Of a stretch of 64,000 nt of DNA, positions 7,909 to 16,290 are shown piece after piece. How positions within the stretch are numbered: the stretch's first letter is position 1; each line of letters opens with the position of its first letter. A program made the position numbers and the translations under genes. The DNA lies in the NCBI GenBank assembly GCA_029202405.1, contig CP119312.1, positions 873,001 to 937,000 on the forward strand, in the 5' to 3' direction. This DNA comes from Candidatus Devosia phytovorans (GTDB lineage Bacteria; Pseudomonadota; Alphaproteobacteria; Rhizobiales; Devosiaceae). The notes beneath the pieces were generated by a model. It saw only the letters and a program-made list of their open reading frames with translations, was not told where the DNA came from and searched no databases.

Positions 7909-8796
7909 ATGAAACTCAACTATCTGCTGCTCGATGTTTTCACCCGCGAGCGCCTCAAGGGCAATCAGCTGGCCGTGGTGTGCAAGGCCGATGGGCTGCT
8001 CGATGACGAAATGCAGGCCATCGCGCGGGAGTTCAACCTCAGCGAGACGGTGTTCATCCTCAAGCCGCAAGCCGAGCGGAACATTGCTTCGGTGCGCATT
8101 TTCACCCCGCATACCGAGCTGCCCTTTGCCGGCCATCCGACGGTGGGTGCGGCGGTGGTGCTGGGGCTGCAGAACAAGGTCAGCGCCGTCCGGCTCGAAG
8201 AAAAGATCGGGCTGATCACGGCACTGTTCGAGCGGCATGACAAGAAGTCGGGCGAGGCGCGTTTTGCACTGCCGCGGTTGCCGTCGCGGATTGCCTCGCT
8301 CACCGACAAGCTGGGCATGGCGCAGGCGCTGGGCATCGACGTGGACGAGATCGGCTGCGACGTCTACCAGCCGGCAGTGTTTTCGGCAGGCGTCACCTTC
8401 CATCTGGTGCCGGTGCGCAATGCCGCGGTCCTGCGGCGCATCCAGGTCAACCAGGCCATGTTCAAGGACGTTTTCAGCCATGACCACAACTCGGCCTATG
8501 TGTTTACGCTGACGCCGGACGAGACGGATAATGACATCGCCGCGCGCATGTTCGGCATGGATATTGGCGAGGATCCCGGCACGGGTTCGGCTGCGGCAGC
8601 GCTGATCGGACTGTTGGCAGAGCATGAGAACCTGGGCACGGGGCAGAAGGATTTCGTGCTGCGGCAGGGGCTCGAAATGGGTCGGCCGTGCCAGATCCGC
8701 ATCCAGCTGCGCAAGGAGAACGACGTGCTTGTTCACGGCGGGATCGGCGGCGACGCCGTGATCGTTGGTGAGGGCGTTCTGGATCTCGACGACTAG
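7909..8796 (+). CDS. PhzF-family isomerase-like protein
   Basis: The product is 295 aa and spans both halves of the diaminopimelate-epimerase-like fold. The catalytic glutamate of the family is in NLSETVF (Glu46), followed by the substrate-pocket motif FTPHTELPFAGHPTVGAA. The second half has EDPGTGSAAAALIGLL. Members catalyse isomerisation (PhzF in phenazine synthesis) or have unknown metabolite-repair roles. No other phenazine genes are near, so this is a generic PhzF-like protein. It is translationally linked to the UPF0303 gene 3 nt upstream. Confidence 0.9.
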   Translation: MKLNYLLLDVFTRERLKGNQLAVVCKADGLLDDEMQAIAREFNLSETVFILKPQAERNIASVRIFTPHTELPFAGHPTVGAAVVLGLQNKVSAVRLEEKIGLITALFERHDKKSGEARFALPRLPSRIASLTDKLGMAQALGIDVDEIGCDVYQPAVFSAGVTFHLVPVRNAAVLRRIQVNQAMFKDVFSHDHNSAYVFTLTPDETDNDIAARMFGMDIGEDPGTGSAAAALIGLLAEHENLGTGQKDFVLRQGLEMGRPCQIRIQLRKENDVLVHGGIGGDAVIVGEGVLDLDD

Positions 8797-9037
8797 GACC
8801 ATTCGATATGCAACTGCTGCTGGCCTGCAAATGCCGGTTTCTGCGCTTGCGGTGCTCATGTACCCAAACGTACGCTCCGGTCCGGGTCTCGAAAACCACC
8901 ATTTTCGGCTCAGCCTGAGTTGAATCTCGACCGGTCCTTGGCGCCCGCTTGGGCTTTCCGAACGGATTCTGCGGAAACTGGTCTTGCAGCCTTGTCGAGA
9001 TTCGCGCATTGTCCATGCAACACACGGGACTAATCGC

Positions 9038-9163
9038 ATGCAGCGCAAGCGCGCCATTGCCATCGCAATCTCCAAGACTCAGGACCGCAATCGCGTCCTG
9101 ACGATTGCTGCTGGCCTGCTGCTGCTTCCAGCTGCCCTGCTCCTCCTTCTTATCAGCCCCTGA
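9038..9163 (+). CDS. Short leucine-rich ORF, candidate leader peptide of leuA
   Basis: The 41 codons encode a basic N-terminus (MQRKRAIAIAISK) and then a run with nine Leu codons among thirteen residues (LLLLPAALLLLLI). It ends 110 nt before leuA on the same strand. Two readings fit. One is a ribosome-mediated attenuation leader sensing charged Leu-tRNA, supported by position and codon content. The other is a tiny single-helix membrane protein. Its Shine-Dalgarno sequence is weak. The codons ctt-ctt-atc (9147-9154, TTCTTATC) can pair with GATAGGAA (9259-9266) at the leuA ribosome-binding site through eight positions including one G-U. The region 8797-9037 before it holds no recognisable gene. 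Confidence 0.5.
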   Translation: MQRKRAIAIAISKTQDRNRVLTIAAGLLLLPAALLLLLISP

Positions 9164-9273
9164 TCACCGGCAGCTCAAACGAGCGGGTCGTCAGGGGATA
9201 GTGCCATAAGCCGAACAGAAAATGTCCGGCCTGCAGAGCCTTGAGCTTTGGGCCGATGGATAGGAAATAAGTG

Positions 9274-10833
9274 ATGTCCGTGACCACTGATACCAATAAA
9301 GACCGCGTTTTCATCTTCGACACCACGCTGCGCGACGGCGAGCAGTCGCCTGGCGCGACGATGACGCTGGAAGAAAAGCTGCAGGTTGCGGAGACGCTCG
9401 ACGAAATGGGTGTCGATGTCATCGAGGCCGGTTTCCCGATCGCCTCCAATGGCGACTTCGAAGCCGTGGTGGCCGTGGCCAAGCAGGTCAAACGGTCGAC
9501 GGTCGCCGGCCTCGCCCGCGCCATTACCGCCGATATCGACCGCGCTGGTGAAGCCGTGCGCCATGCGCAGCGCGGCCGTATCCATACGTTTGTGTCGACG
9601 TCGCCGATCCATCTGGCGCATCAGATGAAAAAGACCGAGGACGAGGTCATCGAGATCATCGCTCGCACGGTGGCGCAGGCGCGCAACCTGATCGACGATG
9701 TGGAATGGTCGGCGATGGACGCGACCCGCACGCCGCTGGAATTCCTGAAGCGCTGCGTCGAGACCGCGATCAAGGCCGGGGCGACGACGATCAACCTGCC
9801 CGATACGGTGGGTTATGCCGTGCCGGACGAGCATGAAAAGATGTTCCGCGACGTGATCACGCAGGTGCCGGGCGCCGACAAGGCGATCTTTTCAGCGCAT
9901 TGCCACAATGACCTGGGTCTGGCCGTGGCCAATTCGCTAGCCGCGGTGCGCGGTGGCGCGCGGCAGGTGGAATGCACGATCAACGGGTTGGGCGAGCGGG
10001 CTGGCAATGCGGCGCTGGAAGAGATCGTCATGGCGCTGCGCACGCGCGGCGATGCCATGCCCTATCATACCGAAATCGAGACGACCCATCTGGCTCGCGC
10101 CAGCCGGATCGTCTCCGCGGCTGCCAATTTCCCAGTGCAGTATAACAAGGCCATCGTGGGCAAGAATGCCTTTGCCCATGAAAGCGGCATTCATCAGGAC
10201 GGCATGCTGAAGAATGCCGAGACCTATGAGATCATGACCCCGGCCAGCGTCGGCATCAAGGAAACGACGCTGGTGATGGGCAAGCATTCGGGCCGCGCCG
10301 CCTTCAAGGACAAGCTGCGCGAGTTGGGCTATGAACTGGGCGACAATGCTTTCCAGGAAGCCTTCCAGCGCTTCAAGGACCTGGCCGACCGCAAGAAGCA
10401 TGTCTATGACGCCGATATCGTGGCGCTGGTGGATGACGAAGTCGGCTCGGTCGGCGATCGCATCAAGCTGGTGGACATGGAAGTCGTCAGCAAGACCGGC
10501 GGCGTGCACAAGGCGACGATGACGCTCAGCATCGACGGCGAAGAGACGTCGGTGACCTTCGAGGGAACTGGCTCGGTCGACGCGATCTTCAATGCGATCA
10601 AGCAGGGTGTCGGCCAGGAGCCGCATCTGGTGCTCTATGCGGTGGATGGCGTGACCGGTGGCACCGATGCGCAGGCTTCGGCACATGTGCGTCTCGAGAT
10701 GAATGGCAAGATCGTTTCGGGCAATGCGGCGGAGCCCGATACGCTGGTGGCCTCGGCCCGCGCCTATCTCAATGCCTATAACCGGTTGCTGATCGATCGC
10801 GGTGCTGCGGCGCAGGGGGCGATGGCGGGATAG
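9274..10833 (+). CDS. leuA: 2-isopropylmalate synthase
   Basis: LeuA condenses 2-oxoisovalerate with acetyl-CoA, the first committed step of leucine synthesis. At 519 aa it is full length. The DRE-TIM signature FDTTLRDGEQSPGATM is at residues 14-29 and the metal-binding SAHCHNDLGLAVAN near 210. NGLGERAGNAALEE and KHSGRAAF follow, and a C-terminal LeuA regulatory domain (about 390-510) for leucine feedback closes the protein. The ATG at 9274 is chosen over the GTG at 9271 for spacing from AGGA. Regulation through the leucine-rich ORF upstream is likely but unproven. Confidence 0.95.
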   Translation: MSVTTDTNKDRVFIFDTTLRDGEQSPGATMTLEEKLQVAETLDEMGVDVIEAGFPIASNGDFEAVVAVAKQVKRSTVAGLARAITADIDRAGEAVRHAQRGRIHTFVSTSPIHLAHQMKKTEDEVIEIIARTVAQARNLIDDVEWSAMDATRTPLEFLKRCVETAIKAGATTINLPDTVGYAVPDEHEKMFRDVITQVPGADKAIFSAHCHNDLGLAVANSLAAVRGGARQVECTINGLGERAGNAALEEIVMALRTRGDAMPYHTEIETTHLARASRIVSAAANFPVQYNKAIVGKNAFAHESGIHQDGMLKNAETYEIMTPASVGIKETTLVMGKHSGRAAFKDKLRELGYELGDNAFQEAFQRFKDLADRKKHVYDADIVALVDDEVGSVGDRIKLVDMEVVSKTGGVHKATMTLSIDGEETSVTFEGTGSVDAIFNAIKQGVGQEPHLVLYAVDGVTGGTDAQASAHVRLEMNGKIVSGNAAEPDTLVASARAYLNAYNRLLIDRGAAAQGAMAG

Positions 10834-10880
10834 TTCAGCGTTATCGAACTGTCTTGAAGCCCGACTAGTTTCGCCTGACC

Positions 10881-10912
10881 CAAATCGCTCCTTCTGGAGC
10901 GATTTGTTTTTT
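10881..10912 (+). terminator. Rho-independent terminator after leuA
   Basis: CAAATCGCTCC-TTCT-GGAGCGATTTG is an 11-bp perfect stem followed by six T residues. Confidence 0.93.
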
Positions 10913-11058
10913 GCGGGCCACGATTGAGCGGGTGGGTAACGGTAGGTCCCCATTTCGCCGAATGGCAGCTGCCCGCCTGTGGGTCTTGTGCGTGACGGCT
11001 GGCTGGGTCACCACTGCAAAGGCAGCCAAGGGGGGCCGAGCTGATTTTTCTGTCTGAA

Positions 11059-11982
11059 GTGCGTGGTCTCCTCACTGGTCTGGCGCTGTTCGCCGCGCTG
11101 GCGCTGTTTGCGGTGAGTGTCAATTTCGGGGTGCCCGGGCAGGAGCTGCTGGGGACACTGCGGTTTCACATCGGCTTTGCGGCCCTGGTGCTGCCGGTGC
11201 TGCTGGCGGTGTTTGGGGCACGGCTGCGGGCGACCGTGATGCTGGTGATCACGCTGGCGAGCCTGGGCCATAGCGTCGCCATCGTGCTGGGCCAGCAGGA
11301 GCGCCGCGCCGCCTTCGAGGGCAGGGAAGCGGTGGCGAGCCTCGACGTGCTGAGCTTCAACGTGCTGGGCGAGAACGCACGCGGACAGGATGCGGCGCGC
11401 TATATCGCTGAGAGCGGCGCCGATGTCGTGGTGCTGATGGAGGCGAGGGGTGTGCAGCCCTTCATGGGCGAGCTCGACGCGGTCTATCCCTATCGCGTCG
11501 GGTGCGAGACGGCGGCCTGCGATCTGGCGATCCTCTCGAAATTTCCCATCGCCGACAGCCATCGTTTTACCTTTGATGTCATTGCGCGGCAGCGGCTGAC
11601 GCAAGTCAGTCTGACCCTCGCTGATGGCCGCATGCTGACCGTGGTTGGCGCGCATGTGACCAAGCCCTATTTCGATGACATCGCCGAGGCCGACCTCATG
11701 GAAGTGGCGAGCCTGCTGGAGGGGATCGAGGGGCCGCTGGTGCTGGCGGGCGACTTCAATGCGGCGGCATGGTCCTATCGCATGGCGTTTTTCGTGGCGG
11801 AAACGGGCCTGGTGCCGCCGCCGCATTATCCCGGGACGTGGCCGGTCGAGCTTGGCCCGCTCGCCGCGCCGATCGACAATATCTTCACCCGCGGCGACGC
11901 GATGGTCGATTATATCCTGGCGACGCCCGAGGCCTATGGCTCCAACCATCTTGGCCTGATGGCGAAGATCAACCTCTATTAG
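11059..11982 (+). CDS. Membrane-anchored endonuclease/exonuclease/phosphatase family protein
   Basis: The product is 307 aa with a GTG start. Three hydrophobic helices fill residues 1-80, and the EEP catalytic domain follows: LSFNVLGEN (metal ligand Asn), VVVLMEARG (Glu), LAGDFNAAAWS (Asp/Asn) and the terminal GSNHLGLMAKI (catalytic His). The layout matches YafD-like inner-membrane EEP proteins; the substrate (nucleic acid, phospholipid or inositol phosphate) is not predictable. The catalytic domain should face the periplasm. Its TAG overlaps the TAA of the convergent aminotransferase by two bases. Confidence 0.85.
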   Translation: MRGLLTGLALFAALALFAVSVNFGVPGQELLGTLRFHIGFAALVLPVLLAVFGARLRATVMLVITLASLGHSVAIVLGQQERRAAFEGREAVASLDVLSFNVLGENARGQDAARYIAESGADVVVLMEARGVQPFMGELDAVYPYRVGCETAACDLAILSKFPIADSHRFTFDVIARQRLTQVSLTLADGRMLTVVGAHVTKPYFDDIAEADLMEVASLLEGIEGPLVLAGDFNAAAWSYRMAFFVAETGLVPPPHYPGTWPVELGPLAAPIDNIFTRGDAMVDYILATPEAYGSNHLGLMAKINLY

Positions 11983-13085
11983 GCGTTCAGCCCGGCCAGC
12001 ACTTCGCCCAGCGCCTGATCGAGCAGGGCGCGGTCATCTGCGGTGCCGGCGCTGACGCGGATGCAGCGGTTGAGGCCGGCGACGCCGGGCATGCGGATGA
12101 AGACGCCGCGCTGCGCCAGTCCGTCTACAATGGCGCGGGCATGGGCGCCGTCGTGGCCGCAATCGAGCGCGATGAAATTGGTGGCGGTGGGCAGGGGGAG
12201 CAGGCCATGGCGGCGGGCGATGGCGGCGGTGTCTTCGAGCGACTTGCGGACTTCGTCGATCGACCAGCGCAAATGCGCCTGATCGGCAAGCGCGGCGATG
12301 GCGCCGGCCTGGGCGACATTGGAAATGCCGAAGTGGTTGCGAATGCGGTTGAAGGCCGAAATGCTCTGCGCCTCGCCGATGACATAGCCGACACGGGCGC
12401 CGGCCATGCCATAGGCTTTCGAGAAGGTGCGCATGCGCAGGATATTGGAGCGGGTGATGTCGATCGGGGGCAGGGTGCCTTGGGGCGCGAATTCGCCATA
12501 GGCTTCATCGAGCACGATCATGGTGGTTTCGGGCACGGCGGCGATGAAGCGTTCCACCGCTGCCGCGTCCCACCAACTGCCCATAGGATTGTCGGGATTG
12601 GCGAGATAGACCATGGCCGCGCGGGTCTCGGTGGCGGCGCGGGCGAGGCCGTCAATATCCTCGCGATCCCCGATGTAGGGCATGGTGTGCATCAGCGTGC
12701 CATAGCCGGCGAGGTGGTAGTTGAAGGTGGGATAGCCGCCCAGCGAGGTGACGACCTTGCTGCCGGGGGCAGCATAGAGGCGGACGGCCATGCCCAGAAT
12801 GGCATCGACGCCTTCGCCGGGCATGACATTGGCGAAGGGAATGCCGAGGTGGTCGGCTATGGCCTGGCGGAGGTCGTGGTTTTCGGGATCGCCATAGTGC
12901 CAGCTGTCGCGGGCGGCGCGGGCCATGGCGTCCACCACCGAGGGGGCGGGGCCGAAGGGGCTTTCATTGGCGCCGATGCGGGCGCGCAGCGGTATGCCGG
13001 AGCGCCGGGCGATAGCCTCGGGGCCGACGAAGGGCACGGTCTCAGGCAAATGGGCGGCGATGGGGGAGAGGTCTGGACGGGGCAC
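11979..13085 (-). CDS. Class I/II PLP aminotransferase, HisC-like
   Basis: The product is 368 aa, fold type I. It has NESPFGP near residue 40, YLANPDNPMGSWW for the cofactor ring, VLDEAYGEFAP, and the Schiff-base lysine in RTFSKAYGMAGARVGYV. These features and the length match histidinol-phosphate aminotransferases (imidazole acetol-phosphate to histidinol-phosphate) and their aromatic or cobalamin relatives. No other his gene is nearby, so it may be a paralogue rather than the biosynthetic HisC. The gene is convergent with and slightly overlaps the EEP gene. Confidence 0.85.
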   Translation of the reverse strand: MPRPDLSPIAAHLPETVPFVGPEAIARRSGIPLRARIGANESPFGPAPSVVDAMARAARDSWHYGDPENHDLRQAIADHLGIPFANVMPGEGVDAILGMAVRLYAAPGSKVVTSLGGYPTFNYHLAGYGTLMHTMPYIGDREDIDGLARAATETRAAMVYLANPDNPMGSWWDAAAVERFIAAVPETTMIVLDEAYGEFAPQGTLPPIDITRSNILRMRTFSKAYGMAGARVGYVIGEAQSISAFNRIRNHFGISNVAQAGAIAALADQAHLRWSIDEVRKSLEDTAAIARRHGLLPLPTATNFIALDCGHDGAHARAIVDGLAQRGVFIRMPGVAGLNRCIRVSAGTADDRALLDQALGEVLAGLNA

Positions 13086-13130
13086 GGGCGACTCGCTTGG
13101 TTGCCCGATAGTAGTTTGACTGGTGACGGG

Positions 13131-13229
13131 CTAGCCAGCCGTCGTCAACGCCAACTGGTACAGGCAATAAAGACCAAGCCAGGGCAGCACGGTCATGGCC
13201 AGATAGATCATTTCACGACGAAAGCACAT
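13131..13229 (-). CDS. 32-residue small membrane protein candidate
   Basis: ATG at 13229 is preceded by GGAGTGAAC at good spacing. The 32 codons give a basic N-terminus (MCFRREM) and one hydrophobic helix of about 20 residues containing PWLGLYCLYQLAL, ending in TAG. It lies upstream of the aminotransferase gene on the same strand, 45 nt away. Only the ribosome-binding site and the membrane-helix pattern support it. Confidence 0.4.
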   Translation of the reverse strand: MCFRREMIYLAMTVLPWLGLYCLYQLALTTAG

Positions 13230-13478
13230 GGTTCACTCCACTCGCCGCAAGCAACGGAAGGTTGCTCGCGGAAGTTTCAGCGTGGATTTGCCCGGATTTT
13301 GGGGGTAAAATGAAAAAATAATTTATTGCCATCAATATTTTAGCCGACCAAGCCGAGCATATTGCCTTTGTACGAATTGCCAGCGATGCTGGTATCGCCG
13401 TGGAAAGCATGCGGGCTGATGTTTTATCCTTGTCCGTACCATGGCGTATTCCAGACAAGCCATTTCGAAGGATCCGCC

Positions 13479-13691
13479 ATGAAGCCTAGCTATGTGCTCG
13501 CCAAAGATCACCTGCAGCGCGCCGCTTCTATTCTCCAGGGATCGGACAGTCGAACGCGCCAGCTGCGCTATATCATCGAGCGCACCATCGTTTTGATCAA
13601 CGAGGCGGAGGATGACGATGCGCCGGCCCAGGTGATCAACAATGTTCTGGAAATTTCCAGGTTTCGCGATCACCGGGCAGGCATGGACTAG
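13479..13691 (+). CDS. Hypothetical protein, 70 aa
   Basis: The ATG at 13479 follows AAGGATCC; reading on from an upstream TTG at 13362 would add unconvincing residues from an AT-rich stretch. The protein is hydrophilic and helical, starting MKPSYVLAKDHLQRAASIL and carrying an acidic patch (NEAEDDDAPAQ). No family is recognised. The preceding 250 nt (13230-13478) contain no other supported gene and include an AT-rich segment at 13305-13345 that may hold its promoter. Confidence 0.55.
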   Translation: MKPSYVLAKDHLQRAASILQGSDSRTRQLRYIIERTIVLINEAEDDDAPAQVINNVLEISRFRDHRAGMD

Positions 13692-13700
13692 GCGCGGTCG

Positions 13701-14486
13701 TCAGGCAGGCTGGGCGAAGCCGTTGGCGTCGTCGATCACCTTGCGCAGACGCTCCTGCAGGTCCGAGCGGGCCTGGATCCAGTCCTGGCTGCGGACGGGG
13801 ACGCGAGCCGCGAGGGTGATGTTGCTGTCGCCCAGCGTATCGACCAGCACTTCGGGCTTGCCATTGGTCGGAATGTCGGAAGAGACGAGACCTTCGCTGA
13901 GGGCGGCGCGGACGCGGGCCAGGTCGGCATTGCGCGGCACGGTGAATTTCATTTCGACGATGCGCGACGGCTCGCGAGTGTAGTTGATTATGCGGGCGTT
14001 CGACAGTTTCGAATTGGGCGCGAAAAGGAAGACGCCTTCCTGCGTGCGCAGCAGGGTGGCAAAGAGCCCGACTTCGACCACGGTTCCGATGGTGCCTTCG
14101 GCGTCGATATAGTCGCCGACGTTGAAGGGGCGCAGGAAGAGCAGCATGATGCCGGCAGCAATGTTGGACAGCGTGCCCTGCAGGGCCAGGGCGACGGCAA
14201 GACCGGCGGCGCCGAGCACGGCAAGGATCGAGGCGGTTTCAACGCCGAATTGGCCGAGCACCACGATGATGGTGACAAAGAGGATGGCGTAGCGCACGAC
14301 CTGGCCGACAAGCGGGCCCACGGTTACATCGCGCTTTAGGCGCTGCGACAGCAGGGACGCGACATAGCCCGAAACGATCTTGGCGATGATCCAGCCCGCG
14401 ACGAGGACGACCAGGGCGACCAGTAACGACCAGACGTTGGCGATGATCCATGCGGTGGAAATGCCGAACAGGGCGGTGTCGTTCAT
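13701..14486 (-). CDS. MscS-family mechanosensitive ion channel
   Basis: The product is 261 aa, similar to E. coli MscS (286 aa). The start at 14486 has AGGAG upstream. Three N-terminal transmembrane helices end in the pore-lining glycine/alanine-rich helix GLAVALALQGTLSNIAAG, followed by FLRPFNVGDYI and the beta domain with EVGLFATLLRTQEG. It should gate on membrane tension and release solutes at hypoosmotic shock. The C-terminal alpha/beta domain is complete. Confidence 0.93.
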   Translation of the reverse strand: MNDTALFGISTAWIIANVWSLLVALVVLVAGWIIAKIVSGYVASLLSQRLKRDVTVGPLVGQVVRYAILFVTIIVVLGQFGVETASILAVLGAAGLAVALALQGTLSNIAAGIMLLFLRPFNVGDYIDAEGTIGTVVEVGLFATLLRTQEGVFLFAPNSKLSNARIINYTREPSRIVEMKFTVPRNADLARVRAALSEGLVSSDIPTNGKPEVLVDTLGDSNITLAARVPVRSQDWIQARSDLQERLRKVIDDANGFAQPA

Positions 14487-14727
14487 GGGGAGGCTCCTGG
14501 GAATTGTAACCAAGGCAAAAAGCCAGTGGCGGCAAAAGGTTGCCTCGTGGTCTTCAACATCCGTCCGATCAGCGGGATTCATCCACAGGCATGAAGGGCC
14601 GATAAAACGCGGTTTTTCGGGCCTGCGACGGTTTGTCGGCAGCAATATGAAAGAAAAGTGTCACGAGGCGCTAGACAGGGCGAAAACCGCTGGCTATAGA
14701 GGCGCCACTTTGGAAGCCCAAGCAGAT

Positions 14728-14803
14728 GGGCGAGTAGCTCAGCTGGTAGAGCAGATGACTCTTAATCATCGGGTCCACGGTTCGAACCCGTGCTCGCCCA
14801 CCA
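14728..14803 (+). tRNA. tRNA-Lys (anticodon CTT)
   Basis: The 76-nt cloverleaf has the acceptor stem GGGCGAG/CTCGCCC, the D-loop AGCTCAGCTGGTAGAGC, the anticodon loop CTCTTAA with anticodon CTT (14760-14762) and the T-loop GGTTCGAACCC. CCA is encoded in the DNA (14801-14803). There is no integrase or att-like repeat next to it. Confidence 0.97.
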
Positions 14804-14825
14804 AAGTCTCCCGATCGGGATGATA

Positions 14826-14852
14826 AAAGGCGACCTTCGGGTCGCCTTTGTC
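14826..14852 (+). terminator. Hairpin terminator after tRNA-Lys
   Basis: AAAGGCGACC-TTCG-GGTCGCCTTT is a 10-bp stem with a UUCG loop, 22 nt after the tRNA. The T-run is short. Confidence 0.8.
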
Positions 14853-14885
14853 GTTTCCGGAAAACGCTCCCAATTGCGCGCAAAG

Positions 14886-14911
14886 AAAAGCCCCGCCGGA
14901 GCGGGGCTTTT
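14886..14911 (-). terminator. Bidirectional terminator
   Basis: AAAAGCCCCGC-CGGA-GCGGGGCTTTT gives T-tracts on both strands. It serves the minus-strand small gene at 14933-15121. Confidence 0.85.
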
Positions 14912-14932
14912 GTATTTTATCGCTGCAAGGTT

Positions 14933-15121
14933 TTAGCTGCGACCGGCGGTGTGCTGGCCGCACCAGTCGTCGGTCTTGACCAGCGGCCAGACGGCGGCGG
15001 GCTTGTTCGACTCGGTGGAGGAGGGGACCGGAGGATGGGCGCGGCAGACGCCGGCCGATGCATCGGAATGGTCTTCGAAGAAGACGCAGGAATTGCAGGT
15101 CGAAGCAGTGGAAGCGGCCAT
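14933..15121 (-). CDS. Small four-cysteine protein, function unknown
   Basis: The product is 62 aa from an ATG preceded by AGGAT. Its four cysteines (CNSC near residue 9, GVCRAHPP near 26, DDWCGQH near 54) are suggestive of a metal site or Fe-S cluster; GQH and RAH place histidines next to two of them. Similar short proteins occur widely in alphaproteobacteria without a named function. It has its own terminator. Two tandem palindromes lie 68-119 nt upstream of its start (15189-15240) and may control it. Confidence 0.65.
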   Translation of the reverse strand: MAASTASTCNSCVFFEDHSDASAGVCRAHPPVPSSTESNKPAAVWPLVKTDDWCGQHTAGRS

Positions 15122-15188
15122 CTCGCTCTATCCTTATGGTGATAATGGTATTCATGAAATCTTCTGATTTCAATCAGTTAGCTTTTCT

Positions 15189-15209
15189 AGTCTGGAATGA
15201 ATCCAGACT
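15189..15209. promoter_or_regulatory. Palindromic operator-like site 1
   Basis: AGTCTGGA-ATGAA-TCCAGACT is a perfect palindrome with 8-bp arms. A second related copy starts 31 bp downstream. Confidence 0.5.
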
Positions 15210-15219
15210 GCAAGCGAAT

Positions 15220-15240
15220 AGTTTGGAATGAATCTAAACT
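15220..15240. promoter_or_regulatory. Palindromic operator-like site 2
   Basis: AGTTTGGA-ATGAA-TCTAAACT is the same motif as site 1 with one arm mismatch and the identical centre ATGAA. The core TTTGGAATGAATCTAAA loosely resembles the Irr iron-control element TTTAGAA-N3-TTCTAAA; this is a resemblance only. Confidence 0.5.
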
Positions 15241-15441
15241 GTGGCTGTCAGCTTTTCCGCGGATCGGTCCGCGGCGGTGCGGTGCCGGTCAGTCTGTCGC
15301 CAAGCTGTCGGGAAGGGGGCGAAACCCCAACAAATCTAACACTTTTGTCGATAACGGGCCTGTGAGCGCTTTCCAGCCCGGGCATGGAGGCGTATAGCGC
15401 CTGCGACAATCTGTTCCCGCCTTTCCCCCAAGGACCCCTTC

Positions 15442-16146
15442 ATGTTCGACCCGAGTTTCCTGAGTTCACTGCTGCAGGTCATCCTGATTGACCTTGTGCT
15501 AGCCGGCGACAATGCAGTGGTTATTGGCCTGGCCGCCGCGGGTCTGGCTTCGGATGTGCGCCGCAAGGCCATTCTGATCGGTATTCTTGCAGCGACCGTG
15601 CTGCGCATTTTCTTTGCGCTGATCACCACGCAATTGCTGGCGCTCGGGCCCGCGCTCTTCATCGCGGGCGGCATTCTGCTGCTCTATGTCTGCTGGAAGA
15701 TGTATCGCGAACTGACCACCAGTCAGGAAGACGAACACGAGGCGCAGGAAGCGCTCGAAAACGCCGACAAGAATGCCGATGGTACCGTGGCCGGCAAGGC
15801 GCCCAGGAAGACGCTGCGCCAGGCCGTCATCCAGATCATCATTGCCGACGTCTCGATGTCCCTCGACAACGTGCTGGCCGTGGCGGGCGCCGCCGCTCAC
15901 CACTTCGAGGCGCTGATTATCGGTCTGGGTCTGTCCGTGGTGATGATGGGTGTCGGTGCCACATTCATCGCCGGCCTGCTGCATCGCTTCCGCTGGATTG
16001 CCTGGGTTGGCCTGCTGATCATCCTGCTGGTGGCGATCCGTATGACGCTTGAAGGCCTGGGCGGGTTCGTTGCGCTTCCGGAAATTCCGCTGCTCTATAC
16101 GCCGCATGAAGCCGGTGCTGCTGCGGCTGCTGCTGCAGCGCATTGA
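15442..16146 (+). CDS. TerC/YjbE-family integral membrane protein
   Basis: The product is 234 aa with about seven transmembrane helices in two halves. Each half carries the family's conserved aspartate motif: VLAGDNAVVIGLA near residue 20 and ADVSMSLDNVLAVAGAA near 137. A charged cytosolic loop (about 95-125) separates them, and the tail is alanine-rich. TerC-type proteins have been linked to Mn2+ export and metalation of exported enzymes; the substrate here is not proven. The start follows AAGGACC. Confidence 0.88.
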   Translation: MFDPSFLSSLLQVILIDLVLAGDNAVVIGLAAAGLASDVRRKAILIGILAATVLRIFFALITTQLLALGPALFIAGGILLLYVCWKMYRELTTSQEDEHEAQEALENADKNADGTVAGKAPRKTLRQAVIQIIIADVSMSLDNVLAVAGAAAHHFEALIIGLGLSVVMMGVGATFIAGLLHRFRWIAWVGLLIILLVAIRMTLEGLGGFVALPEIPLLYTPHEAGAAAAAAAAH

Positions 16147-16254
16147 TCCGGCTATAGAATTGGGTAACCAGAGGCCGCGAGCCTTTGGTAACCACTGGTC
16201 CCGATTTGCGGCATTTGCCGTGACGGAATAGGGATTTGCTCACTTTGAGCCTCT

Positions 16255-16289
16255 AGCTTCCCGTTCAACTCACGAGCGGGAAGCTTTTT
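16255..16289 (+). terminator. Terminator-like hairpin abutting the next start codon
   Basis: AGCTTCCCG and CGGGAAGCT (9-bp stem, 13-nt loop) are followed by TTTT and then, one base later, by the ATG at 16291. The right arm contains the only ribosome-binding-site-like sequence (CGGGAAG) for the downstream gene. It can therefore act as the terC terminator, as a translational lock, or both. An imperfect 13-bp inverted repeat also lies at 16159-16190. Confidence 0.6.
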
Positions 16290-16290
16290 C

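Larger units (their letters stand above)
15122..15441. other. 320-nt intergenic region with two tandem palindromes
   Basis: This region lies between the divergent four-cysteine gene and terC. It contains two tandem palindromes (15189-15209 and 15220-15240, listed separately), a GC-rich hairpin CCGCGGATCGGTCCGCGG (15257-15274) and an AAGGACC motif just before terC. I see no ORF with a ribosome-binding site. Confidence 0.6.

Noticed and set aside
8797..9037. Minus-strand frame through 8504-9025 and a GTAC-type palindrome near 8865-8878.
   Set aside because: The frame is opposite phzF for half its length and has a poor composition; the palindrome is short. Nothing firm can be assigned.
14728..14803. 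tRNA-Lys as a possible integration site of a mobile island.
   Set aside because: No integrase, no repeat of the tRNA 3' end and ordinary core genes on both sides.
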